In this document: piece by piece, positions 16,052 through 24,334 of the stretch | Layout of the letters: each line of letters opens with the position of its first letter | Position numbering within the stretch: position 1 is the stretch's first letter | Assembly: GCA_015056385.1 (NCBI GenBank) | Contig: SVGI01000006.1 | Span: 1-44,457, forward strand | DNA from: Clostridiales bacterium | Lineage (GTDB): Bacteria; Bacillota; Clostridia; HGM11327 | DNA length: 44,457 bases | Direction: 5' to 3' | Notes under the pieces: generated by a model | Told to the model about the DNA's origin: nothing | Databases searched by the model: none | Seen by the model: the letters and a program-made list of their open reading frames with translations, nothing else | Position numbers and translations under genes: made by a program

Positions 16052-17421
16052 CTTGCCCTACCGTCCTCTCTTGAAACGTCAACGGCGCTCATAAATTTTT
16101 CCTTGTCTGTAAAGCAGGTAATAACGTAAATATCGTTATCGCCCTTATCGCTGTGAATACATCCAAGTATCTCCTCTACCTCACGCCGCATAATTATTTT
16201 TTCACGGGGTATAGTGCTGTAACCCATTCTCACTGCAAGGTCGTGGCAATACTTACCGGCTATATATATTTTTTCAACGTGAGGCGCGTTCAAAAGCTCG
16301 AAATTTACATCCCAAAGCCAGGAGGTATCCGCAGTATAGTATTTTCTGCTTATTTCATCAACTATGATTACAACGTCGCACGTTTTATTCTGCCTTGCAA
16401 CGTATGCAAGAGATTGGTCGTAGGATACGGAATTTTCGTGCTTTGAAAGCAACAGCAAGCCCTTGTGCCTGCCCTGTGTGAAGCGGACTATTCTTCCCGT
16501 TCTTAAAACAAACTCACTCATAGCCTCGGCTATAAAGTCCTCGGGTACACCCATAAGCTCACAGGCGCTATACGCCGCAAGGAAATTATATATAAAGTAG
16601 TATCCGCCAAAGGACATTTTTATTTTTCTGCCGTTGATATTAAATTCCTGGGCCTCAAGGTCAGGTGATGAGGCAAGGTATTTTGCCCCTTGAGTTTTAT
16701 GGCCGCAGTTAGGGCATTCAAAGCCACCCAATGATGCCATATTGAAATACTCTCTGTGAAGCCTTGCCTTGCAGTTGGGGCAATACCGCATATCATCATA
16801 GGTACCGACGCACTCATCTGTGCTGTACTTATTTTTCTCGAGTGAAAAGAATACGGTATTGTCACGAGGGATAAGCGCACCGCCCTCACCCTTTACAAAG
16901 CCGTAAAGGGAGGTAAGAGGGTCATCCGCATTAAGTATAAGCACCTTATCGTCTGTTATTGCGTCCTTAATTATGTTATATATAAGCTCGCTGTGGCCGT
17001 TGCGTGTAAGCTGATCTCTGTAAAGATTTGTTACAACAAAATGGGTGGGGCGGATATACTTAAGGGAAATGGGGGCGTATCTTTCGTCTATCTCCACAAC
17101 AATAACATCGCCCTGCACCCTGCCCTTAACATCGCAGTTGGATAAGAGCATAGTGCAGATTCCCGCCGTCATATTGGAGCCTTCCCTGTTATATACTACG
17201 CGCATGCCGTATTTATCAAGAATATAGGCTATCATAGCGGCGGTAGACGTTTTACCGTTGCTTCCTGTAACGCCGATTATACGCTTGGGATATTTTATTT
17301 TGCTTAAAATATCCGGGTAAAGCTTAAGGGCTATTTTTCCCGGAAGCACGCTTCCCGCGCCCAAAAGCCTGCCTACAAGATATGCAAGCTTGCAAACAAG
17401 AATTGTAATGGCTTTTCTCAT
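16048..17421 (-). CDS. murT: MurT, Mur-ligase-type subunit of lipid II isoglutaminyl synthase
   Basis: Mur-ligase-fold ATPase that amidates D-glutamate in lipid II when supplied with ammonia by GatD. The 457 residues include the ATP-binding loop GVTGSNGKTST (50-60), the four-cysteine zinc insertion typical of MurT (CPNC at 214-217 and CPNC at 236-239), and the C-terminal block TADTSWLWDVNFELL (363-377), whose acidic residues complete the active site in known MurT/GatD complexes. A hydrophobic N terminus (about 5-30) could touch the membrane. It starts 24 bases after nrdR and overlaps gatD, so nrdR-murT-gatD form one operon. All MurT hallmarks are kept, in contrast to its GatD partner. Confidence 0.9.
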   Translation of the reverse strand: MRKAITILVCKLAYLVGRLLGAGSVLPGKIALKLYPDILSKIKYPKRIIGVTGSNGKTSTAAMIAYILDKYGMRVVYNREGSNMTAGICTMLLSNCDVKGRVQGDVIVVEIDERYAPISLKYIRPTHFVVTNLYRDQLTRNGHSELIYNIIKDAITDDKVLILNADDPLTSLYGFVKGEGGALIPRDNTVFFSLEKNKYSTDECVGTYDDMRYCPNCKARLHREYFNMASLGGFECPNCGHKTQGAKYLASSPDLEAQEFNINGRKIKMSFGGYYFIYNFLAAYSACELMGVPEDFIAEAMSEFVLRTGRIVRFTQGRHKGLLLLSKHENSVSYDQSLAYVARQNKTCDVVIIVDEISRKYYTADTSWLWDVNFELLNAPHVEKIYIAGKYCHDLAVRMGYSTIPREKIIMRREVEEILGCIHSDKGDNDIYVITCFTDKEKFMSAVDVSREDGRAR

Positions 17422-17445
17422 ATATTATTCTCCGCCTCGTTACGG

Positions 17446-17913
17446 TTACTTTTCACTTACGCCTGTCCTCAGGAAGCTGTTTATTTCATCCATAAGGCTG
17501 TTTATATCCTTAAACTGTCTGTACACGGAGGCAAAGCGCACGTAGGCTATTTCGTCTATGGGCTTAAGCTCCTCCATTATCATTTCACCTATTTTGTTAC
17601 TGTCTATCTCACTTGCCATAGAGTTTTCCGCCGCATCCTTTATCTTCTGCACGATACCGCGCAATACCTCAATGGATATAGGCCTTTTTTCGCAGGCTTT
17701 TATAAGGCCGCGCATTATTTTTTCCTCGTCAAAGACCTCGCGCCTGCCATCCTTCTTTACAACGAATATCTCAGGCTTTTCTATCATCTCGTAGGTGGTG
17801 TATCTCTTCTGGCAATTATTGCAGGCGCGTCTGCGCTTTATTATATAACCGTCCTGGGCAGGGCGGGAATCAAGGACCCTCATATCAGAGGCTCCGCAAT
17901 TAGGGCATCTCAC
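17446..17913 (-). CDS. nrdR: Transcriptional repressor NrdR
   Basis: ATP/dATP-sensing repressor of ribonucleotide reductase genes. The 155 residues start at GTG 17913 (Val-Arg-Cys-Pro), preceded by AAAGGAG. It contains the zinc ribbon CPNC...CNNC (residues 3-34), then an ATP-cone (about 46-136). An open frame runs upstream to 17952, but NrdR proteins begin at the zinc ribbon. It is first in an operon with murT and gatD; no ribonucleotide reductase gene is in the window. Confidence 0.95.
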   Translation of the reverse strand: MRCPNCGASDMRVLDSRPAQDGYIIKRRRACNNCQKRYTTYEMIEKPEIFVVKKDGRREVFDEEKIMRGLIKACEKRPISIEVLRGIVQKIKDAAENSMASEIDSNKIGEMIMEELKPIDEIAYVRFASVYRQFKDINSLMDEINSFLRTGVSEK

Positions 17914-17942
17914 ATTATTCTCCTTTAGATATGTATATATAA

Positions 17943-17971
17943 ATAATAACACAATTCATAAAAACGGTCAA
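17943..17971 (-). promoter_or_regulatory. Predicted SigA promoter of nrdR-murT-gatD
   Basis: Minus-strand TTGACC (17971-17966), 17-base spacer, TATTAT (17948-17943). Confidence 0.65.
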
Positions 17972-18005
17972 TAAACACCGCTTCAAAAGGGCTTTGCGGC
18001 AATAA

Positions 18006-18034
18006 AAAACGGCGGAATTGCTATCCACCGTTTT
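18006..18034 (-). terminator. Terminator of the transglutaminase-like gene
   Basis: AAAACGG(T)GGA pairs with TCCGCCGTTTT (one G-T pair), followed on the minus strand by TTTTTTATT. Confidence 0.8.
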
Positions 18035-18041
18035 GATTTAT

Positions 18042-20315
18042 TTATTTTGCCCCTGACCTTTTCTTTACTGTAATAACAACCGCCACAGCAGCGCCTATAA
18101 CCCCAACGCCTATTGCCGCGTATATTGTTATATTTTTATAATCGTTATCATTATTATTCGGTTCCTGGGGAATATTACCTTCACCTGCCTTAACCAAGGC
18201 AAAGTCAGAAAAATGGTCTGTTTCAAAGGTTACCTTATTTCCCTCTATATGAGTTTTCATAAGCTCCGTATAGCCGTCCTCCCTTAAATAGAGAACGCTG
18301 TATTGCCCAATATCCTCGTCCCTTAAAAACTCATATTCAAAGGTAACGCTTGCCTTTCCTCCGTTTAAGCCGTGAATATCTATCCCGCCTACAAATACGT
18401 CTATGGAATATACAGCTTTAATACTGCTGTCCCCTGCTCCCTGCTGCTGTTGGTCTGACAATTCGCCTACGCCCTTGGCCGCAACGCTTACCACAGCCTT
18501 ACCGGGTGAATTCGCCACAAAAGCATTATACAAAGCGCCGTCATCCATATTTACGTTAACACCGTTTATTTCAAATTCCATAGGTATAGCGTTTGATACT
18601 ACGTAGCCGATAAATTCAGAATTAAAGCCAACGGCGTTCATTCCCTCATTAGCAGAAAACAGTATAGTTTCACCCTCAACAAGGCTTTCCACTATATCGG
18701 TTATACGTACATCATCATACTCATCAATTATAACGTTATCGGGAAGCATAGGCGTATCCCCGCCGCCCTCATCACCGCCGTCGGGATAATACTCACTGCC
18801 CACGGGGGGAATATTCATTTCCTCGCAGTATCCGCAAACAGTACAGCTTCTTACCTTGAAGCCCTCTGTTTCCTCAGTAGGCTCCTCAATTACCTCCCAG
18901 TCTGAAAACTGATGAATTATACATTCCTCTTCATCTCCGCCAAGCACGGGTCCGCCCGGCGCATTTACGTTATCGCTGAAATCAGGTGTGCGCTCATTAT
19001 CAAGAACCCACACATCAAAGCCCCTTATACGTTCACCGTTATTATTGAAGGTTATGTATGCAGAGCCCTCCTTGTGCACTGTAAGATTACAATCCTGATC
19101 CACGCTTATTACTGAAGGGTCAGAGCTTGCCCAGGTTATATTATATTCAGGCTTACCCTCGTAATAAAAGTAAAGTGTGGGAATTACGAGTCGCCCCGTA
19201 AAGCCGGGCCTTACAACGATTGTATCAAGCTGCATATAAAAATCGCTTTTATCAGCATAAATATGATATGCTTCACTGTGGTGAAGAAGATATTCCTCCC
19301 CTTCTCTTTCCATTATAACACCCTCGGCCAAGGCGCCGTTTTCATAAGCGTAGGCTATCAAACCCGTTCCACCGTAGCTTATCCAGCCATTGGTATATGC
19401 CTCGCCCGTTATCATTTCTTCATCGTGGCGCTGAGGCTCGTAAATATGGCGGATACCGCAGGTAACAGTAGAGTTTCTGTCGCAGTCACAGAACCAATAA
19501 TGATATGCCATTACGTTATTGATGTACGCATTTATGCCGCCTAAATACCCCTCAAATGAGCTAAAGTTTTTCTGTACGAAGCGTTCGCCGTTATACACAA
19601 CGTGGTGGCCGTCCGGCTCACGCATAGGGATATCTGTATCGTAAATAGGAACAATATTATCTACAGTTGCCTGAAAATAGGTCTGGGAGAGATATTCTCT
19701 GTCGTTTGTGCCAACGTCAGACCAAAGAGGGTCATACAAAAGCCATTCGCCGTCTATATATGCATAGCACCAGGCGTGGCCTTGGCCTGAATTATCCATT
19801 TGACGCACATCAGACACGGTAATATCACCCATCTTATTTGAATCATCGGTACTTCTTACACCGTCTCCGAATACGGCAGGAATACCTATCATTCTTAAAA
19901 GATCCTGCATAAGCACAGCATAGCCTACGCAGGATGTCCTTCTTGCATAGAAAACGTCTATGGCATAACATACACCAACATACGATGCGTCGTAGGTAAT
20001 GTTGCGCTGAATCCAGCCAACTATGGCCTCTGCCTTCTGCTTATCTGTTGTGCAATCCTTTGTTATAATTTCTGCAAGGTGAGTTATATTCTGCTTATCA
20101 TCCTCAAAGCCGTATGTCCAGCGCAGACCAAGCATAGGGTGCTTCTGTATATAAACCTCATCAAGATAGCGGAATACGTTATCCGTCATTATGCGGGTAT
20201 AATTTATAGCAGGTCCGCTATATTCCGTAGCCTCTGCAGTATAATGAAACACAGGGGTTATCCCCAATATCATTATAAACGCCATAACACAAGCTATAAT
20301 TTTAATTTTCCTCAT
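18042..20315 (-). CDS. Secreted, membrane-anchored transglutaminase-like protein with Ig-like domain
   Basis: A 757-residue surface protein. It has a signal peptide (KIKIIACVMAFIMILGITPVF, ending near residue 30), then a transglutaminase-like cysteine-protease fold with Cys129 (RRTSCVGYA), His180 (GQGHAWCYA) and Asp195 (WLLYDPLW) as the expected triad. A bacterial Ig-like (BIG2-type) domain (ITWASSDPSVISV) follows, then a small CxxCGY domain common in gut Firmicutes surface proteins, an acidic Gly-rich linker, another beta-rich domain and a C-terminal membrane helix ending KKRSGAK. No LPxTG is present, so anchoring is by the helix. ATG 20315 has AAGGGGAAG upstream; a TTG at 20330 overlaps that site. 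The gene is alone with its own promoter and terminator. The substrate is unknown. Confidence 0.85.
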   Translation of the reverse strand: MRKIKIIACVMAFIMILGITPVFHYTAEATEYSGPAINYTRIMTDNVFRYLDEVYIQKHPMLGLRWTYGFEDDKQNITHLAEIITKDCTTDKQKAEAIVGWIQRNITYDASYVGVCYAIDVFYARRTSCVGYAVLMQDLLRMIGIPAVFGDGVRSTDDSNKMGDITVSDVRQMDNSGQGHAWCYAYIDGEWLLYDPLWSDVGTNDREYLSQTYFQATVDNIVPIYDTDIPMREPDGHHVVYNGERFVQKNFSSFEGYLGGINAYINNVMAYHYWFCDCDRNSTVTCGIRHIYEPQRHDEEMITGEAYTNGWISYGGTGLIAYAYENGALAEGVIMEREGEEYLLHHSEAYHIYADKSDFYMQLDTIVVRPGFTGRLVIPTLYFYYEGKPEYNITWASSDPSVISVDQDCNLTVHKEGSAYITFNNNGERIRGFDVWVLDNERTPDFSDNVNAPGGPVLGGDEEECIIHQFSDWEVIEEPTEETEGFKVRSCTVCGYCEEMNIPPVGSEYYPDGGDEGGGDTPMLPDNVIIDEYDDVRITDIVESLVEGETILFSANEGMNAVGFNSEFIGYVVSNAIPMEFEINGVNVNMDDGALYNAFVANSPGKAVVSVAAKGVGELSDQQQQGAGDSSIKAVYSIDVFVGGIDIHGLNGGKASVTFEYEFLRDEDIGQYSVLYLREDGYTELMKTHIEGNKVTFETDHFSDFALVKAGEGNIPQEPNNNDNDYKNITIYAAIGVGVIGAAVAVVITVKKRSGAK

Positions 20316-20350
20316 ACACTTCCCCTTCAATCGAATGCAAGTTAATGGAA

Positions 20351-20379
20351 ATTATACTATATACATTGAAAAAAATCAA
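20351..20379 (-). promoter_or_regulatory. Predicted SigA promoter of the transglutaminase-like gene
   Basis: Minus-strand TTGATT (20379-20374), 17-base spacer, TATAAT (20356-20351). Confidence 0.65.
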
Positions 20380-20393
20380 TTTGCGAGATATAC

Positions 20394-20429
20394 AAACAGT
20401 CCTCCGGAATAACCAGAAGGACTGTTTTT
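20394..20429. terminator. Terminator after the acyltransferase gene
   Basis: An ACAGTCCT/AGGACTGT stem with T-rich sequence on both sides. It lies downstream of the GT4-acyltransferase pair on the minus strand. Confidence 0.7.
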
Positions 20430-20491
20430 AACTACATTCTTAAATCATCGGTACTACCGATTATACCTTGCGGAGAATTTCTTAAGACTGC

Positions 20492-21259
20492 TTACTCTCC
20501 CTTTTTTAAGTATTTTACATGCTCGTACGAGGATGCCTCACTTCTTTTTTTCATTACCTCATATGCCGTATCACAAAGGTATTGGGCATTGCAGCGCACG
20601 TCCTCCCCCTCCTTGCAGAAGAAGGGTCCGTCCACGTACACTACGGTTTTGGGAATGTTCATAAGCCACCTTTTCTTATAGGTTACGGTGAATGTGAAAA
20701 CGGGCTTTTTGTTCTCCGCTGGAAATCTGAAGGATGTACTTTTGAACCGCCTTATTTTTGTATAGTACGGCCATATATGGGCTTCGGGGTATATAACGGT
20801 AACGTCTCCCCTTTCACACCTTTCCTTTACAGCCGCCCTGAAATTCAGTAGCCCCTTTATGCCCTGAGGCAAGGGCATAGCGCCCATATCCGCCACTATT
20901 CTTCCAAGCATAGGTATAGAAACACTGTCTGCGTGGGTAACTATATAAGCCTTTTTCGGGAAGGACACAAGGGAGGGTGTAAACGCGTCCCCTGCCATAC
21001 GTGTATGATTTCCGTATAGGAAATACCCCGTCCTTCTATACGGCTTAAGCTTTCTGCGCCCTATTATTTTTTCACCGAAAACCACTTTTTGAAACAAAGT
21101 AGCCATGGGCGTTGCAATAAGCCTGTACAGTATAAAGGCCTCTATACCTCTCAGCCTTCCCTTTGGGATATATTCATAGTCATCAGGAATATCCTTCGTA
21201 TTTATGTTCGTTTTTGCAAAATCGTCATTAAGCTCGTCGGAATAAAAAATCTCCCTCAT
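20492..21259 (-). CDS. PlsC-like lysophospholipid acyltransferase, variant motifs
   Basis: A 255-residue membrane-associated acyltransferase of the 1-acylglycerol-3-phosphate acyltransferase type. The catalytic block is GNHTRMAGDAF, where His85 and Asp91 are separated by five residues instead of the usual four (HX4D). The second motif is YPEAHIWPYY in place of FPEGTRS. The gene begins one base after the GT4 stop and has a poor ribosome-binding site of its own, so it is probably translated by coupling. With the GT4 it may build or remodel a glycolipid membrane anchor. The exact substrate is uncertain. Confidence 0.8.
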   Translation of the reverse strand: MREIFYSDELNDDFAKTNINTKDIPDDYEYIPKGRLRGIEAFILYRLIATPMATLFQKVVFGEKIIGRRKLKPYRRTGYFLYGNHTRMAGDAFTPSLVSFPKKAYIVTHADSVSIPMLGRIVADMGAMPLPQGIKGLLNFRAAVKERCERGDVTVIYPEAHIWPYYTKIRRFKSTSFRFPAENKKPVFTFTVTYKKRWLMNIPKTVVYVDGPFFCKEGEDVRCNAQYLCDTAYEVMKKRSEASSYEHVKYLKKGE

Positions 21260-21260
21260 A

Positions 21261-22394
21261 TTACACTCTTTTCTTCACGAGAGTAAGAAGCATCTCCTCC
21301 ATTTTGGACATACATTCACCCTGATCAAAGGCACAGCACTTTTTCTTGTATGCAGATGCGTAAGCTTCCTTTATTTTAGGCTCTCTGTAAAAGAATTCTA
21401 TTTTTTTGCAAAGGTCCACGGGATCCCCCTGGTTATAAAGCCCGCAATCATCTATTGCAAAATACCGTGTGGCGCTTCTTTTTGAGTTGCAGATTACGGG
21501 AACAAGGCCGCTTACTATTGCCTCAAGACATGCTATGGCCTCGATTTCTATAACCGCGGTATGCACGTAAAGATCTGCGCTTTGAAGCCTTTGCCTCAAT
21601 TCGTCCCTTGAAAAAAACTTAAACTCGCAGTCCACGCCCTTTTTTGCGGCCCTTCGCCTAAGCTTTGCCTCCATTGGGCCTGCCCCTGCAAAGACTATCT
21701 TCATATTATCCTTATAACGGGATGCGGCAACTGCGTCAATAAGCGTAGCCTGGGATTTTTCCTTGCTGTATCTGCCCGTACACACAATAGTAAATTTTTC
21801 AGATTTCTCCAGGGTAGGCAGTCTTTCAAAGAAGGCATCGTTAACACCGTTTGATATTACGTAGGAGTTGACGTCTGCACCTGTGGCCTCCTTAAAAACG
21901 TCCTTTATAAACTGAGTGGGAAAATGGACTGCATCACACTGTGAAAACACCTTTTTATAAAAGCCCTTGTAAATAAGCTTATTCACTGCGGGAATATTCA
22001 TGCATCCTACGTGAGAGGTTATATTTTCCGCCTGGCAATGAAAGCTTGCGCTTACGGGAATACCCTTTTCCTTAGCCAGCCTTAATGCCGCCTTGCTTAA
22101 TGTGAAGGGTGTAAGCAGATGTACTGCGTCCACTCCCTCGATAGCCTTATTAAGCACATCCTCGTCTGCCTTAGCAAGGCTTACACCGTTTTTTGCAACC
22201 ACACCGTTTAAGTATTTACCCAGATTAAGGGTGGGAACAACGTAGTAGCCCTCCTTGCCCTCTGTACTTTTATCAGGAGATACAACCCTTACATGGTGCC
22301 CCTTTTCCTTAAGATGATTTATAAGATTCAACGCCGCCAGAGTCGTACCGTTATTTGCCTCGCCCAAAACGTCGCATATTACAGCTATTCTCAT
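21261..22394 (-). CDS. Glycosyltransferase family 4, probable diacylglycerol glycosyltransferase
   Basis: A GT-B retaining glycosyltransferase of 377 residues. The N-terminal domain starts with an NNGTTLAALNLINHLKEKGH block, the C-terminal one has VCTGRYSKEKSQATLIDA, VFAGAGPM and the EX7E motif (Glu283 to Glu291), as in GT4 enzymes. It resembles the alpha-glucosyl-diacylglycerol synthase group used for glycolipids and lipoteichoic acid anchors, and its translationally linked acyltransferase neighbour supports a lipid acceptor. Acceptor and sugar donor are inferred, not visible. Confidence 0.8.
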   Translation of the reverse strand: MRIAVICDVLGEANNGTTLAALNLINHLKEKGHHVRVVSPDKSTEGKEGYYVVPTLNLGKYLNGVVAKNGVSLAKADEDVLNKAIEGVDAVHLLTPFTLSKAALRLAKEKGIPVSASFHCQAENITSHVGCMNIPAVNKLIYKGFYKKVFSQCDAVHFPTQFIKDVFKEATGADVNSYVISNGVNDAFFERLPTLEKSEKFTIVCTGRYSKEKSQATLIDAVAASRYKDNMKIVFAGAGPMEAKLRRRAAKKGVDCEFKFFSRDELRQRLQSADLYVHTAVIEIEAIACLEAIVSGLVPVICNSKRSATRYFAIDDCGLYNQGDPVDLCKKIEFFYREPKIKEAYASAYKKKCCAFDQGECMSKMEEMLLTLVKKRV

Positions 22395-22456
22395 TTACCG
22401 ATATTCCCTTTTCATTTTTCGGCAATTATAACCCCGAGGGCTAAACACGGTATTAA

Positions 22457-22494
22457 AAAAACAGCCCTTATCCAGGCGGATCAGGGCTGTTTTT
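22457..22494 (-). terminator. Terminator of the two-component operon
   Basis: ACAGCCCT pairs with AGGGCTGT, extended by A/T pairs and followed on the minus strand by TTTTTT. Confidence 0.85.
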
Positions 22495-22512
22495 GTATTT
22501 TTTTACATATTT

Positions 22513-23568
22513 TTATCTGTTTTCATAGGGTAATATTACGCTAAAAAGCGTACCGTTACACGTATTCCGGGCTGTTACCCTTCCCTTGTGCATCTCTACT
22601 ATATGCTTTACTATGGAAAGACCTATTCCGTTTCCCTCCTGGGAATGAGCAGCATCCCCGCGATAAAACTTGTTGAATATCTTGGTTATTTCATCCTCCG
22701 CGATATTTTCACCCCTGTTTTCAATTCCGACACTCAGAGAGTTCCCGTCAGAAGAAACGGAAATAGTAATTTCCTCCCCCTCCCTTGAAAACTTTATTGC
22801 GTTATCAATAAGATTTAGCCATACGTGGTCCAGAAGCTCCCTGTTTGCGTATATTTCAAATTCACCGAGGTCAAGATTAAACTCTATGCCCTTCTTTTCC
22901 CATTTTGTGCTTAAAAGAAGAATACACTTTCGTATTTGCTCGGAAAGGTTGAAGCCCTCCACATCCTTGAGGATATACTGATTTTCTATGTTCGAAAGTG
23001 CAAGCATTCTCGTAGACATATTAAAAAGCCTGTCTATCTCCTCCCGGATTATATTTAGATAAGTACGCCTTTTTTCGTCGGGGATATCCTCTCTCTCAAG
23101 AAGATCTAGTAGCCCCATTACCGATGCAATAGGTGTTTTGAATTCGTGAGAAAAGTTATTTACAAAATCGTTGCGAAGTATGCGGGTTTTCTCAAGCTCC
23201 TTTGCCATGGTGTTAAAGCCGTCTGATATCTGCACCATACTTTCATAGCCGCCAATATCTATTCTCGTATCAAATTCTCCCTTTGCTAAAGCATCCATTC
23301 CGCTTAAAAGCCTGTTAAACGGCTTAAGGAAAAACGTACTTACAAGGCCTGAAAGCCCTATACCCACCAGAGTTACCGCGCCTACTATAACCAAGCCTAC
23401 CCAGCCGTATTGCTCCATAATCGTTTCCTTGGATACTACTCCAAAAAATATAAGCAAGTAACAGCCTGCAAAAACAAGCAGGAGCGTAGCAATTATAATA
23501 AGAGTAACGCAAAGTATAAAGAAAAGGCTCATTTTTGCCGTTCTGCGCTTACTGCCCTTTTTACTCAT
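22513..23568 (-). CDS. Sensor histidine kinase
   Basis: A 351-residue membrane kinase that phosphorylates the response regulator encoded just before it. Two membrane segments (about 13-43 and 56-80) are separated by only about 12 outside residues. A HAMP domain (about 80-132), the H-box FSHEFKTPIA with His141, the N-box NLIDNAIKF, and the G-boxes GENIAEDE and GNGIGLSIV follow. The near absence of an outside domain suggests an intramembrane-sensing kinase, of the type that detects envelope stress or pairs with a transporter. Its start overlaps the regulator stop by 4 bases. No obvious partner transporter is adjacent. Confidence 0.92.
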   Translation of the reverse strand: MSKKGSKRRTAKMSLFFILCVTLIIIATLLLVFAGCYLLIFFGVVSKETIMEQYGWVGLVIVGAVTLVGIGLSGLVSTFFLKPFNRLLSGMDALAKGEFDTRIDIGGYESMVQISDGFNTMAKELEKTRILRNDFVNNFSHEFKTPIASVMGLLDLLEREDIPDEKRRTYLNIIREEIDRLFNMSTRMLALSNIENQYILKDVEGFNLSEQIRKCILLLSTKWEKKGIEFNLDLGEFEIYANRELLDHVWLNLIDNAIKFSREGEEITISVSSDGNSLSVGIENRGENIAEDEITKIFNKFYRGDAAHSQEGNGIGLSIVKHIVEMHKGRVTARNTCNGTLFSVILPYENR

Positions 23569-24239
23569 ACCTTTTTCACCGCCTTATATCCTAATCCTAT
23601 TATTGATTTTATTTCAAATTCCTCCCAGCCCTCGAAGCGCTTTCTCAAGCGGGATATGTGCACTGTAACGGTGTCGCTTCCCGTTTCGCAGTTATACCCC
23701 CATATTTCCTCCATAAGCTGGAGGCGGGTAAATATTTTATCGGGAGAGGAAAGAAGCCTGAATAAAAGCTGAAACTCCTTTTGCGGAAGCTCCTGCACGC
23801 AGCCGTGCCCCTTCACAGTAAAGGAGGAATAATCCAGCACAACCTCCCCTATTTCTATTTTTTGGGCACTGCTTGAATCCACACGGCGCAGCAACGCCTT
23901 TATGTGAAGCAGAAGCTCAACGTTTGAAATAGGCTTTGACATGTAATCGTCTATGCCTGAAACAAAGCCCTTTATTCTATCCTCCGGAAGCTGCTTGGCC
24001 GAAACCATCAATATAGGAAGCTCCTTATTTACGCTTCTTACCTCCCGTGTAAACTCGTACCCATCCATACCCGGCATCATAATATCCACTATTACAAGGT
24101 CTATATGGTTATCCCACAGTATGTCAAGGGCCTCTCTTCCGTTTGAGGCAGTATATACTGTATAATGCTCGTATTCAAGCAGCTCCTTAATAACGTACCT
24201 TATATTTTTATCGTCATCCACAACCATTACGGAAAACAT
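23565..24239 (-). CDS. OmpR-family response regulator
   Basis: A 224-residue DNA-binding regulator. The receiver domain has the acidic pair (VVDDD, 7-10), phospho-acceptor Asp52 (VIVDIMMPG), the conserved Ser/Ala position in LMVSAK, and Lys in SKPIS. The C-terminal winged helix (about 125-222) has TVTVHISRLRKRF as the recognition helix and ends GLGYKAVKK. ATG 24239 has AGGAGG nearby; a longer open frame to 24272 runs through that site and is rejected. It is divergent from the SDR gene, whose promoter is 9 bases from its own. Confidence 0.94.
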   Translation of the reverse strand: MFSVMVVDDDKNIRYVIKELLEYEHYTVYTASNGREALDILWDNHIDLVIVDIMMPGMDGYEFTREVRSVNKELPILMVSAKQLPEDRIKGFVSGIDDYMSKPISNVELLLHIKALLRRVDSSSAQKIEIGEVVLDYSSFTVKGHGCVQELPQKEFQLLFRLLSSPDKIFTRLQLMEEIWGYNCETGSDTVTVHISRLRKRFEGWEEFEIKSIIGLGYKAVKKV

Positions 24240-24262
24240 ACTGTTACCTCCTGTATATCTTA

Positions 24263-24291
24263 ATTTTATCATTTAACATCGCTTATATCAA
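24263..24291 (-). promoter_or_regulatory. Predicted SigA promoter of the two-component operon
   Basis: Minus-strand TTGATA (24291-24286), 17-base spacer, TAAAAT (24268-24263). Its -35 box lies 9 bases from the divergent SDR -35 box, with ATCAATTGAT between and overlapping them. Confidence 0.6.
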
Positions 24292-24299
24292 TTGATTTA

Positions 24300-24328
24300 T
24301 TGACTCTTGCACCTTCAAATGATACAAT
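24300..24328 (+). promoter_or_regulatory. Predicted SigA promoter of the SDR gene, ending 6 bases before the start codon
   Basis: Plus-strand TTGACT (24300-24305), 17-base spacer, TACAAT (24323-24328). The ATG begins at 24335, where transcription should start, so the message would have no leader. Confidence 0.6.
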
Positions 24329-24334
24329 TTACAT

